From Monomorium pharaonis (taxonomy: Eukaryota > Arthropoda > Insecta > Hymenoptera > Formicidae): a DNA stretch of 64,000 bases. The position numbers and the translations under genes are program-made. Location of the stretch: contig NC_050469.1 of the NCBI RefSeq assembly GCF_013373865.1, positions 16,735,046-16,799,045 of the forward strand, given 5' to 3'. The notes under the pieces were generated by a model, which was not told the DNA's origin, did no database searches, and saw nothing but the letters and a program-made list of their open reading frames with translations. This document shows, in pieces, positions 23,240-33,659 of this stretch (within the stretch, counting starts at the first letter, position 1; each line of letters opens with the position of its first letter).

Positions 23240-24365
23240 CAGACTGGGGTAATATTGTATCAGAATCTATTCGGTTGTTAAATTGTTAAATATTTAATAT
23301 TAAAATAATTTGAAATAATTTAGAATGATGGTCGAAAGGTGATTACGCGCGAGAGAGAATGCACTTGCAATGATTGGTGACAGCTTGATTGAAATTAAGA
23401 GAATATTATAAAATAAATTAATTAAATTGAATTACTCACCAAGGGATCTTCGGGGATATATGAATTATTGAGGCTGGATCCCCAAATAGTTTTACAAGTC
23501 TTTATTTCTTTATGTTACAGTTCTTTCGATCGTCGACAAGATGGCGGATTCTTTCAAGATGGTGGAGTCGGAGCACAATGATTGAATAAGTGATACTCTT
23601 AAGGAGCGTGATGTTAGTACTTTAAAATCTCAGCACGCAATGCTGATCCGCCGCGGCGCTCGCTTTTATATTGTTCGAGTTTGTTGGCTGCGGGGTGTGG
23701 TACGAAGTAGGAGTTACATCATTCTCGCTTCTAATTTCAAAGGATGCCGCGGAATGTCGGCATAATTTTACAAAGAATGTACTTGCATCGGATGTTTAGT
23801 CTTTCGAGATACAGAAAAATATCATATTATCATTTGATCAAACAATTTCGCAAGTGATTCACGATGACTCATATCTGAGCGTGAGAATGGAATTTATGCA
23901 TCTTATGCATATAAAATATTCATTCAAATATTATAACTGTGAAATAAATTATTAATTAATGTTTCTACGACTCGTACGCTTGCGGAGGTTTTATACAATA
24001 ATATTTCTTTCATTGTAAAGCTTAGTTTTTGCAAAATTTAATTGTTAATAGACGCTACGCATTAATTATTTGATATTTAACGAAATTAATTATTTGTAAT
24101 ACTTATTTGTTAAGATAATGACTTTATATGGTAATATTATTTAATACTAATAGATTTTATATCATTTTGAGTTCTGTTTTATTAAGATTAATTATTAATT
24201 AAGTCTGAATAATTGAATATGCGTACATAGATATGTTTTATCAATAAATTAATTGTTAATTAACATTTATCTTCATGGTAACAATTTTTACGTATAGTAG
24301 TAGTGGTTCTCAAACTATGTGTAATTTTTATATTTTTTAAACCTTCGCAATTGTGTTATTAATGA
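23240..24365 (-). repeat. Promoter-bearing repeat (family C), copy 2
   Basis: Matches 3400-4490. The minus strand has TATAAAAG at 23663-23670. It is cut sharply at 24365 by a TGTCACGTCCCGG terminus: the copy at 4490 continues TTAATGAATATTTAG where this one switches. Confidence 0.65.
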
Positions 24366-24619
24366 TGTCACGTCCCGGAAGAGTGACCTTCCTAGCTTAT
24401 GCGTACCTAGGTCACACAAATTAGGAGTGCTCTCTTTGCTTTTGAGGCTACCTGCTGGGCCGGCAATACCTTGGGATGTCGAGAGCTAGGATCGGAGTAA
24501 GGAGGGTCGAGTGCGTACGCGAAAGAAACAGAAATGGTCTGTTTATCAAAACAAATTCTACTTTATTATTATACTAGGTGTCTACAACTACTAGACTACC
24601 ATGTTTAGAGGGAGTTACA
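24366..24619 (-). repeat. 254-bp TG...CA terminal block, copy 1
   Basis: Starts TGTCACGTCCCGG and ends GGGAGTTACA; an inverted copy of the same length is at 43314-43567. TG/CA ends, an ATAATAAAG polyadenylation-like signal and its place directly after the ORF stop fit a 3' LTR of an element read on the minus strand. No second direct copy was found, so LTR status is inferred. Confidence 0.55.
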
Positions 24620-24620
24620 A

Positions 24621-25145
24621 TTATGGGTCGCTGGGCTGGACTGGGCGCAATTCTAAGGATCGCAGGTATTCCTCGAATTCGTCTTGGTTTACACTAGGGA
24701 GAGCTTCAGCTGGTATGGCATTAAAAGTTTGCACTGCTTCTATCATTCGAGCGAGACTCTCGTCGACGGTATCTCGGAGGGCCTCCTCGATGTCGGTTGC
24801 TGCACTGTTAGGTCGAGAGGGGGAAGGGGGAGGGTTGGATGGTGAAGCAACCGCTACTGGGGGTTGAGGGGGATAGCTTATAGCTTGCGGGGGTACGCGT
24901 CGCGAGGTGCGTCGGGGGACAATGTTACGAGGGGCGGTATTAACAATTTCGACATCAAAACACGAAAAAGTCGATAGGTCAATCGCGTGCTGAATTTGTC
25001 GCGAGTGATTCGGTAAATGGAATATTTGAGGGGCGCGCCTGTCAATAGAGTGCAAAAGTCGGAGAATCCTGGCCCTTGACTCGATATATCGTTCCAATTG
25101 TCGGATGTTCTGCCTGCGGGCTTGTCTCTGCACCGATCTATTCAT
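24621..25145 (-). CDS. Arg-rich/acidic 174-aa ORF of LTR-like element
   Basis: Not recognised. The N-terminal 60 residues are basic (MNRSVQRQARRQNIRQLERY), the centre is Pro/Ser-rich, and the C-terminus is acidic and helical (EEALRDTVDESLARMIE). The start codon directly follows a splice acceptor (CCCGTAG before ATG 25145); a donor GTAAGATC about 90 nt upstream closes a 60-nt exon like that at 42642-42701. The stop lies one base from the 254-bp terminal block. It could be a gag-like or accessory protein of a non-autonomous retroelement; this is inference. The frame is intact here but broken in the second copy. Confidence 0.55.
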   Translation of the reverse strand: MNRSVQRQARRQNIRQLERYIESRARILRLLHSIDRRAPQIFHLPNHSRQIQHAIDLSTFSCFDVEIVNTAPRNIVPRRTSRRVPPQAISYPPQPPVAVASPSNPPPSPSRPNSAATDIEEALRDTVDESLARMIEAVQTFNAIPAEALPSVNQDEFEEYLRSLELRPVQPSDP

Positions 25146-25375
25146 CTACGGGATCCGCGGGAGGGAGGAATGATTTAATGCATTTTAGAAAATACTAGAA
25201 AATACATTAATATGATGCGCACATGATCTTACCTTTGCGGTGAAGATGAGTTGTTAAGGAGTTAATAATAATAATAATAATGGTGACGGGGGCGGTCCTC
25301 CTGCGAAGCCCACTTTGGCACTTAGACCATTGTGCCTCCCCGTTATCAGCTGCCCTAGCGGGGCCCCGCTTCCTT

Positions 25376-26044
25376 CTAAAAGCGGAACAAATCCCCCACA
25401 GGCAGCTGCCTCACTTGGTTCGGTTCCAGAAAACCTGAGCCCAGCAGGCGTGTTCTTGGTCCAACCAATGCTGGGCAGTTCCCAAGAATGTGGAGGCTAG
25501 TTTCCTCCTCTTCACCGCACAACCTACAGCTGGGCGTATCACTACGACCCAATTTGTGCAGGTGGTAGTTGAGGTCACCATGGCCCGTGAGCAGCTGTGT
25601 CGCGAGCCTGGCGTCCCCCCTGCCCAAAGATCTTATGCTCCTGGCCAGGTTCCTGCTAGGGCATTCCACCAGCATGACCCTAGCCTGTCTGCATTTGCTC
25701 TCTGTCTCTTCCTTCCAGTATTAAAGATGCTGGTCCCGGAGCCAGCTCCTGATTCTCCCCCTGCATAAGCAGAAAGAGATCCCAACAGCCGGCTCAGGTC
25801 CCAACAGCCTTGTTTCGGCCGCCTCCTTAGCAAGCAGGTCCGCCATTTCGTTGCCCTTGATCCCTGCGTGCCCAGGGACCCATACTAGGCCAACATCATT
25901 CTTCTCCGCCAACTCGTCCAGTACGCTCTTGCAGTCCCAGACCAGTCGCGAGTTAATTCTTGGACCCTCAAGCGCCTTAAGCGCCGCCTGACTGTCCGAG
26001 CAAATCCGGATGCACCTTCCCACCCTATCAGACTCTAATAGGTT
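25376..26044 (-). pseudogene. LINE RNase H C-terminal part and zinc-finger tail
   Basis: Continues the RT frame after an in-frame TAG at 26045-26047. RNase H residues visible: Asp in ICSDSQAALKAL and the HAGIKGNEMADLLAKEAAE block. A second in-frame stop at 25721-25723 separates a tail with CRLCGEEEETSLHILGNCP, the CCHC-like knuckle usual at the ORF2 end. Confidence 0.8.
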
Positions 26045-27964
26045 CTAGGCACATCTCATGATGGCTAACACCTCCGCCTGGAAAACCGTAGCGTGCTCGC
26101 CAAGCGGAACGACGATTCCTGCCCGGTCGCGCTGGCAGTAAAGACCAGCTCCAGAGCCCGCACTCGTTCTGGAGCCGTCCGTGAACCAGACGTCCCCGTC
26201 CCGAGGAACCGGTCCCTTAGAGCCGTTCCACTCCCAGCGCCCGGGGAAGCTTATTCTGTACCCTCTTTCGAAGGTACGAATCACTGGCCTCCTATCCTGT
26301 CCCATTGCAAAAATGGTGCCCGATAGGATTCCTTCAGGAAATCTTGTGTGGAGGGCTCCTGCCTTCCACCTTGATTCACACCTTAGGCGATAGGCCGCCG
26401 TCGCCGCAGCCGCCACTACCACCCGATCGAGGGGCTCGACGCCAAGCAGCATCCCCATCGCCGCCACCGGCGTGGTCCGCATGGCCCCCAGAGCCCCTCT
26501 TAAAACTAGAGCCCTGACGTGCTCCAACGTTAACTTAGCGGTCTTTCCCAGCACCCTTGGCCACCATACGACAGACGCGTAAAGCAGCCTAGGTCTGAGT
26601 ATCGCCGTGTATATCCAGTGGACCATTTTCGGTTCGAGACCCCAGGTCTGCCCGAATGTCCTTCTGCATATCCAGAAGTAGGAGCACACACTCCTACAGC
26701 GGTTCTCGAGATGTTCCTTCCATGCCAGCCTCCTATCTAGGATCACTCCCAGATATTTAGTCAATACGGTTGGAACCAATCTCGTTCCCCCAAGGACCGG
26801 CCCCTTTACCGGGCCTACCTTGTATCTGCGAGTGAAGATTACGAGCCCGGTGTTCAGTGGATTCACCGCCAGACCAGTCTCGCCACACCACTCCTCAATC
26901 ACCTCTAAGGCTCTCTGCGTGAGCTCCAGAAGCGTCTCCAAAAAGGGTCCTCGTATCAGGATAGCCAGATCATCCGCATATCCTAACGTAAAGAAGCTCC
27001 TTTCGTTCAGCGTCCTGAGCAGTCTGTCCGCCACCAGACACCACAATAGTGGAGAGAGAACTCCTCCTTGCGGGCAACCTCTCTTCACCCATCCACTGAC
27101 CTTCACTGTTCCCAATGAGGCCGTTACCTGCCGCCCGAGCATGCCTCTGATCCAATCCACGATTCTTTCCGGCACGCCCCTGCGAGAAGCTTCCTCACAT
27201 ACCACCTCGTGCGGTGTGTTGTTGAAGGCTCCTTCTATGTCTAGAAAGGTGCCAACTACGAAGCCCTTCCTCACCAATTGCTCCTCGATAAACGATACAG
27301 CGGAGTGAAGCGCCGATTCTGTGGAATATCCCGTGCGATACGTGTGCTGATTCACGTGCAGCGGGTGCTGCAGTAGAACCACGTCGCGTATGTAGACATC
27401 CACCAGCCTTTCCAGCGTCTTGAGAAGAAAAGACGTCAGGCTGATTGGACGAAAATCCTTGGCGGAGCTGTAACCCGTTCTTCCCGCTTTGGGAATGAAC
27501 ACAACTCTCGCCTGCCTCCAAGCACTAGGTGTATAGCCCAGTGCCAAACAAGCCCTTAGCGTCCGCGTGAGCGGCCCGGTGATCTGCTCCAGCCCTTCCT
27601 GAAGAAGGGCCGGGAAGACCCGGTCCGGCCCAGCCGACTTAAAGGGCTTGAAACCTCTTACGGCCCATTTGACCTTGTCAGGCCCAACGATTTTTGCCGC
27701 AAGAGACCAGTCTTCTCGTACCCTACGGAGATTTGAATTTCCCTGGTGGACATCTCCCTCCGGGCCTCCGCGGAAGCCCGGAAAGTTCGACTCCAGCAGG
27801 TGTTTTAGGCATCGCTCTCCAGACGCCATCGTCCCATCGTCGAGCCGAATGGCTTCCAGAGCCGCGTCCCGATCTCTGGCTAAGATTCTGCTAAGCCTAG
27901 CGGTTTCAGGTATCCCCTCTACCGACTCGCAGAACCTCCTCCAGCTCTCCTTTTTCGCCCTCAC
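26045..27964 (-). CDS. LINE ORF2 reverse transcriptase and start of RNase H
   Basis: A 639-codon open segment. RT blocks: FIPKAGRTG and DFRPISLTSF, then FLDIEGAFNNTPHEVV, GCPQGGVLSPLLW and the catalytic FFTLGYADDLAILI, followed by KYLGVILDRRLAW. RNase H begins with DVWFTDGSRTSAGSGAG (first catalytic Asp) and the Glu of FQAEVLAI. The upstream end is set by an in-frame TGA at 27995-27997 rather than a true start, so this is the body of one original ORF2. Confidence 0.85.
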   Translation of the reverse strand: MRAKKESWRRFCESVEGIPETARLSRILARDRDAALEAIRLDDGTMASGERCLKHLLESNFPGFRGGPEGDVHQGNSNLRRVREDWSLAAKIVGPDKVKWAVRGFKPFKSAGPDRVFPALLQEGLEQITGPLTRTLRACLALGYTPSAWRQARVVFIPKAGRTGYSSAKDFRPISLTSFLLKTLERLVDVYIRDVVLLQHPLHVNQHTYRTGYSTESALHSAVSFIEEQLVRKGFVVGTFLDIEGAFNNTPHEVVCEEASRRGVPERIVDWIRGMLGRQVTASLGTVKVSGWVKRGCPQGGVLSPLLWCLVADRLLRTLNERSFFTLGYADDLAILIRGPFLETLLELTQRALEVIEEWCGETGLAVNPLNTGLVIFTRRYKVGPVKGPVLGGTRLVPTVLTKYLGVILDRRLAWKEHLENRCRSVCSYFWICRRTFGQTWGLEPKMVHWIYTAILRPRLLYASVVWWPRVLGKTAKLTLEHVRALVLRGALGAMRTTPVAAMGMLLGVEPLDRVVVAAAATAAYRLRCESRWKAGALHTRFPEGILSGTIFAMGQDRRPVIRTFERGYRISFPGRWEWNGSKGPVPRDGDVWFTDGSRTSAGSGAGLYCQRDRAGIVVPLGEHATVFQAEVLAIMRCA

Positions 27965-27994
27965 TACAGAGTCTCTACAGGCCTTCTGAGCCCT

Positions 27995-28976
27995 TCAGTG
28001 AAGGTCCCAGTCAGCCTGGCGGCCCGTGTTCCTGGCCCTGTTCCAGGCACGACGTGCAACACTCCTGAGCTCCTGCAGCTTGGGGTTCCACCAGGAGACT
28101 TCCTTCGTGTTTCTCACTGTCCTTTCTGGACAGTTGTTCTCAAAGCTGCCAACGAGAACTCTTTGCAGGTGTTTGACGCACAGCTCGATCTCTTGCGGGG
28201 TCCCATGCCTTTTGGGAAACTCCCTGAGACCGACAGCCAGGTCCTCTCGAAATGAGTCCCAGTCCGTCCTCCTTGGATCCCTCACTGTTCTCACCTTCGC
28301 TTGCACCTTGGCCAGTCTGAAGGTGATCTGTCTGTGGTCCGACAATGAGGGCTCGTCAGAGACCCTCCAGGTGGTCACCTCCTGCACTACCTGTCTTGAA
28401 CAGATGGTTAGCTCTAGAACCTCCCTCCTCACCGCAGTGACAAAGGTAGGCTCCCTGCCTCTGTTAAGAATCTCTAGGTCTGTAGACACCAGAAATTCCA
28501 ACAGCTTCTCTCCTCTCCTGTTGGTGTCCGTGCTTCCCCACACCGTATGGTGCGCGTTCGCCTCGCACCCCAGTATGAGGGGAAGTCGCTCCTTCTGGCA
28601 GAACTCCACCAGTCGTACCACCCGGTCCGATGGCAGTGGATCGCCCTCCTCATGTGGGAAGTAGCCCGACGCCACTACCATCCTCATCTTGATTCCGGTC
28701 CCGCTGGCGTCCTCAATCACAACTGCTACCAAGTCCCTGGAACAGAAATCTGATAATAGCTGGCTCTCCAGCCCTTTAACGGCCACACAGGCCCTGGGCC
28801 GGTCCTCGTGTGGTGGCCTAAACAGGCCTACCGCACCCCGCCAGATCCCTAATACAGCCTCGGACCAGCCAAGGTTCTTGTATTAGTGATATGGCTGTGT
28901 GCACCCCAGCTTGGCGCCTGGCAAGAACAGCCGAGGCTCCTTTGCTGTGATGCAAGTTGATTTGGGTGAAGCCCAC
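27995..28976 (-). pseudogene. LINE ORF2 N-terminus: APE-type endonuclease
   Basis: Begins with VGFTQINLHHSKGASAVLA at about 28976, the typical ORF2 start of R1/LOA-related LINEs, and QEPWL. A one-base frameshift near 28815-28835 leads into the 263-codon segment from 28786, with the endonuclease motifs GCEANAHHTVWGS and VSDEPSLSDHRQI. It ends at a TGA in the same frame as the RT. Confidence 0.8.
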
Positions 28977-28990
28977 CCCGGTCAAGCCCA

Positions 28991-29479
28991 CTATGAAGAC
29001 AGGACCTTTGGATCGGGCTCCTCCCTGCCCTTTCCTGCCCCCTCTTGAGATGGACCGGTCACTTTAAAAGTGACCCGGTCCATCCCAAGATGGGGCCTAA
29101 AGTCCAGCGCCTTAAGCCTATTGACGCTGGACTGGGGGATGCCGAGAATGAGGTTTCTACCTTCGCAGGTAGCCCCCACATTCTCAGCATAAACGCGCCA
29201 GCCCGAGGTGACGATCCCCGGATTCTGCCGCTCCAGCAGCCCCAGGACCGCAGCCGCGCCCACGGGAGGTCCCGGGACCCACACCGCAGCCCTGTACTGC
29301 TTTTGCAGCACCTCCAGTCCCGTCACCCTGAGCTTGGCGCCCTCCCACGGCACGATGCCCCCGATCCGGCTTTCGAGCCATTTCAAAAACTCCGCGTCCG
29401 CGCACCTCACCACCGCAGCCCCTCCCTCAGAGTGGTGCTGTCGAATCTGGGCAGGGTACCCTCTCGGATCCCCTGGATC
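28991..29479 (-). pseudogene. LINE ORF1 C-terminal part (DUF4780-like)
   Basis: Open from the insertion boundary to a stop at 28991. Contains CADAEFLKWLESRI, NPGIVTSGWRVY, LILGIPQSSVNRLKALDFR and LGMDRVTF, which I recognise as a DUF4780-type ORF1 domain found in insect LINEs. The start is missing because of 5' truncation. Confidence 0.65.
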
Positions 29480-29493
29480 TTGTTAAGGAGTTA

Positions 29494-30995
29494 CGACTGT
29501 GTGAAAAATTAGATGAAGTGTCTAGGGGAAGAGAAAGAAAAAGGGGAGAAATTAATATTCAGAAACCAAAAATATAAAGGAGGGGAATCGTCAGCTCAGA
29601 AGTTCCAAGAATTCGCTTTCTAAATCAATAAAAGTTCAACACAAGTTTCCTAAATTATTTAATCTCAAATAAGTACTGCCAAAGTAAGGATAAAGAAGGG
29701 AACAAGCTTATCTAATTTATTCTAATAAACGCTTCCAGCTCACAACGTATTAGAAATATGGCGGATACGTTTGTCCTATTATTTCACAGATCAACACAAA
29801 TCCTTTCGGATTGCAACGGAAAGCGTTTCTGCAAAGCCCTTCATCGCCTCCAGCAGTCAGCCTTTAGCTAGTCGCGGCTACAGCTCTTTGGCGTTTGCAG
29901 TGGTTATCTCTTTTACGCTTCTGTGGCCACGGAGCTAAACCTTACTCTTATCGCTAAGATTATTACTGAGGGGTTGGCTAGTGTCTTATTTTCCGTCTTA
30001 TTTCACCAATTCAAGAGAGAGTAGGATGTTAGTTATCTTGGATTGAGAAAAGAAATGCTATGCCAGACTACGCTTCCTGCGTACAGCACGTTGGCTTGCA
30101 GCGGACGCGTCTTTGCTGGAACTCCACAGTTATCGCACGCAGAACTGTGAACGACACTTAACAAGCGTAGCGGATGCTAGTCTCAATTAAGGACGCAACC
30201 ACGTACTGTAGTCTTGCACACTATCAAGCAGCAATATGCTCGAAAATCACCTTTAAGCCTAATATCAGAGAGAGAGGGGGTGAAGGGGGGAAGCAAGTTG
30301 GTGAAATAATACGATGTTGCTATCAATAATGTTCAAATGTAGTTACTGCTGACGTATTTTACACGAGGGAATCCTTTTACTCGATTACTTCTTATTTAAT
30401 TTAAATAGGGGTTGAACGGGGGTTGAAACAAAATAATCGGATTAATAAGGGAATATTGGGTAGGGTTCAAGCAAGCTTTCGATGGTTCTTCAGTATTTTC
30501 GCAGAGTTTTACAATTTCAATAAGTCTGCCAATCGCGGGGCAAGCATAGAGGTAGATACGTCATTAAGGTAAACGATCGACCAATCATAGGACAGGTATA
30601 AGGGGTCTTCACAGTATGACAATAAAGTTTCGTTTTTTCTACAGAATATTATCAAGTATACAAAGTATACAGAGAGACAGTAGGGTATGCAAAAAGCCCA
30701 TCAGTTTTATATACAGATCTATCAAAATCACGGTGGTCAGATGCTTAAATGAAATAGACCAATTACATGCAAATAAAATCAACCAATCACATGCTCGTAG
30801 GCATATGGGGCTTTAGGTTCTAGCGGTATCCCTAGCGATCTAAATAATTGTTAAATTGCTTGACAAATTACAATAGAATGGTTCGATTCGAGCTCTAAGA
30901 TTGCCAAATACACATAAATTATAAAATGCAGTCAAATTAGGTTCGTTTACAATAGTTAAAAATAATTTAAAATACTTCGAAATAGTTTGACTGAG
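29494..30995 (-). mobile_element. Body of the LTR-like element, copy 1
   Basis: Same sequence as 38895-40213 plus 42499-42640 in reverse. It has a promoter-like part on the minus strand (TATA near 30704-30712 and ATTGGTC-type boxes at 30757 and 30782). It ends at TTTGACTGAG, where the next TGTCACGTCCCG repeat begins at 30996. No ORF beyond short ones. Confidence 0.55.
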
Positions 30996-31565
30996 TGTCA
31001 CGTCCCGTGTAAATTTTTCAAATTTAATTAATTATTTGCTTCATGAATTTCCTTTATTCGTATATCTATTCATATATTCAATTATATTTTAATCAATATT
31101 ATATTATTATTCATTTATTATACTTATATTATATTCTTATCCAGTTTTTTTAATTATTCAATTAATTTTATATTATATGACTTACTTATTATTCATATTA
31201 TTATTTACATTATATATTCTTACAACATTTTATTATTATTTTAATAATCATATACTATGTCTATGTTAACCAGTTAATACTTATATTATTACATTCTCTA
31301 ACGTTCATAACCTTTGAACGACTATTTTACTTATATTAATTATTAAGACCATATAAAATGTTATATTCTTTAAGGTTACAATCGTTCGAAATCATAATGA
31401 TAATAGTTAATCACTAAATTTACATTGAATATCGAATTATTTAATCGAATTAATTATATACCTTATAGTAGACACCTAAATTTAATATTGTAAAGGAATT
31501 GCATCAATAATCGTTCATTTTATTATAGAAATTTTTTAAATTAAATTAATTTTAATTTAATTTAA
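30996..31565 (+). mobile_element. AT-rich terminal-like repeat starting TGTCACGTCCCG (copy 2)
   Basis: Inverted match to 5877-6443. Starts TGTCACGTCCCGTGTAAAT. No gene. Confidence 0.45.
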
Positions 31566-31735
31566 AGAAGGTAGGCGCTGTAACAAATGGTAAGTATACC
31601 ATTGTCGGTAATTAGGGAATGGTAATTGATGGTAAGTGCAGGTAAGTTATCGACAGTTGGCCCTCTATTGGCAAAGTATACAAGCTAATGGTAAGTTTTT
31701 AATAGTAGAGGTATCCCGTTGGTCGGTAACTTATA
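31566..31735 (+). repeat. ~160-bp repeat with four GGTAAGT motifs, copy 2
   Basis: Direct match to 5715-5876, with GGTAAGT at 31589, 31631, 31641 and 31690. It lies on the other side of the AT-rich repeat compared with copy 1. Confidence 0.65.
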
Positions 31736-31739
31736 TTAT

Positions 31740-32392
31740 TAATAAGAGATGTTAGAAAGGGCAAAGGAGGAGAGGAATAAGGGAAGGAAAGTGTTCGTGG
31801 GGAATAGAAGCATGTGGGTGGACGGGATAGAATGGGTATGGAGTAAAAGGAAAGAAAAGTGGGAAATAGGCGAGGGAGAAGGAAAGGAGGAAGGGAATGA
31901 AAGGGAAGAGGAGATGGAGGAGATAGTTTGTTTTATGCTTTTATGTTCCTAGGACGAGACGGAGGAGATAAAGAGAGAAACATGGAAGGGGAGAAGACAG
32001 GGAAGGAGAGAAACAGGAGAAGTAGGAGGGAAGGAGAGAGGGAGAGAAAGCCTGAAGAGAATGGAGAAGGTAAAGCGGAGAGAGCAGAGGAAGTCAGGAG
32101 AAAAGGAGGAGGAGGAGAGGCACCAGGAGGAAAAGGGAAGGAGAGGATCGAGGAGAAGATGAAGAGGATGATAGAGAAGAAATAGAAAGAAAGAACGGAT
32201 AAGTGGAGGAGGAGGGGTGGGAGGGGGTAGGGTCGAGCGAGGGGGGTGGGGGGTAACAGAGTGTAAGGGTCGCATATGGCCAAGTCGATTTCGGGAGTAG
32301 AGGGTTCAAGTCTGTGAACGGTTCGGGAACGCTCCGTGAAAAAAGCGCCTTGTAACCCCAAGTGGGACACAATAAATTCTATTCTATTCTAT
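31740..32392 (+). mobile_element. 3' end of a second LINE, heavily deleted
   Basis: Purine-rich, with a Lys/Glu-rich ORF at 31749-31952 (KVFVGNRSMWVDGIEW is like LINE ORF1 material). It ends in CTTGTAACCCCAAGTGGGAC, AATAAA and an ATTCT-repeat tail at 32373-32395. It interrupts the family C repeat. Confidence 0.55.
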
Positions 32393-33290
32393 TCTATATT
32401 ATTAAGACTTTTGCAATCGCATAAAATAACGAAAAAGCCTTCAAAGTTAGCTCATCGAAATTTATTACAAGTGCTAAAAATTCAAGAGCGGCGAATCACT
32501 AAGGTGATCACCACTGTAATAGATGGGAACCCCTATTTAAAATATGTGCAAATATTATAACGCTTGACTAATGAAATATTACGCGCAACTAAATATTCAT
32601 TAATAACACACTTGCGAAGGTTTAAAAAATATAAAAGTTACATATATCGTTTGAGAACCACTACTACTATACGTAAAAATTGTTACCACGAAGATAAATG
32701 TTAATTAACAATTAGTTTATTGATAAAACATACCTACGTACGCATATTCAATTATTCAGTTTCAGTTAATAATTAATCTTAAAACAGAACTCTAAATAAT
32801 ATAAAATCTATTTGTATCAATTAATACTACCATATAAAGTCATTATCCCAACAAATAAGTATTATAAATAATTAATTTCGTTGAATATCGAATAATTAAT
32901 GCGTAGCGTCTATTAACAATTAAATTTTGCAAAAATTAAGCTTTACAATGAAAGAAATATTATTGTATAAAACCTCCGCAAGCGTACGAGTCGTAGAAAC
33001 ATTAATTAATAATTTATTTCACAGTTATAATATTTGAATGAATATTTTATATGGATAAGATGCATAAATTCCATTCTCACGCTCGGGTATGAGTCATCGT
33101 GAGTCACTTGAGAAATTGTTTGATCAAAAAGTAATATGATATTTTTCTGTATCTCGAAAGACTGAACATCCGATGCAAGTACATCCTTTGTAAAATTATA
33201 CCGACATTCCGCGGCATCCTTTGAAATTAGAAGCGAGAATGATGCAACTCCTACTTCGTACCACACCCCGCGGCCTACAAACTCGAACAA

Positions 33291-33298
33291 TATAAAAG
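33291..33298 (+). promoter_or_regulatory. TATA box of the third LTR-like element
   Basis: TATAAAAG directly before a GC-rich start region (CGAGCGCCGCGGCGG). The first exon would run to the donor GGTGAGTAAC near 33533, past an AATAAAGAC signal. Same box in the copies at 3788 and 23663. Confidence 0.5.
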
Positions 33299-33659
33299 CG
33301 AGCGCCGCGGCGGATCAGCATTGCGCGCCGCACTTTTCAAGTAGTAAGACCGTACATCTCAGAGTGTTCACATTGCGCACTGAACTTTAACACTGTACCG
33401 CATACCTGTCATTTTAAGAAGCATCCGCCATTTTGTCGACTATAGAAGGAACATTGTAACTGAAAGAAATAAAGACTTATAAAACTATAAGGGGATCCAG
33501 CCTCAATAATTCATATATCCCCGAAGACCTTTTGGTGAGTAACTCAAATCAATTAATTTTATATCTCTGATTTATATAATCTCAATCAAGCTGTCATCAA
33601 TCTCTACAAGTGAACACTCTGCCGCGCGTAATCACCTTTCGACCATCATTCTAAATTAT

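Larger units (their letters stand above)
25265..29479 (-). mobile_element. 5'-truncated LINE (R1/LOA/I-type) with 14-bp TSD
   Basis: Flanked by the direct repeat TTGTTAAGGAGTTA at 25251-25264 and 29480-29493, with an ATT-repeat tail at its 3' end (25265-25282). It is inserted into the short exon of the LTR-like element. It encodes an ORF1 C-terminal part, an APE-type endonuclease, a reverse transcriptase and an RNase H. It is clearly more GC-rich than the surroundings. ORF1 is cut at the TSD, so the element is 5'-truncated. Confidence 0.9.

Noticed and set aside
26093..28886. Many plus-strand ORFs across the LINE
   Set aside because: Shadows of the GC-rich minus-strand RT and endonuclease frames.
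24366..30995. A standard LTR retrotransposon with two LTRs
   Set aside because: Only one 254-bp end block per element is visible and there is no gag-pol; kept as LTR-like only.
31749..32185. Glu/Lys/Arg-rich ORFs as a host gene
   Set aside because: Directly followed by a typical LINE 3' tail with an ATTCT repeat; treated as LINE remnant.
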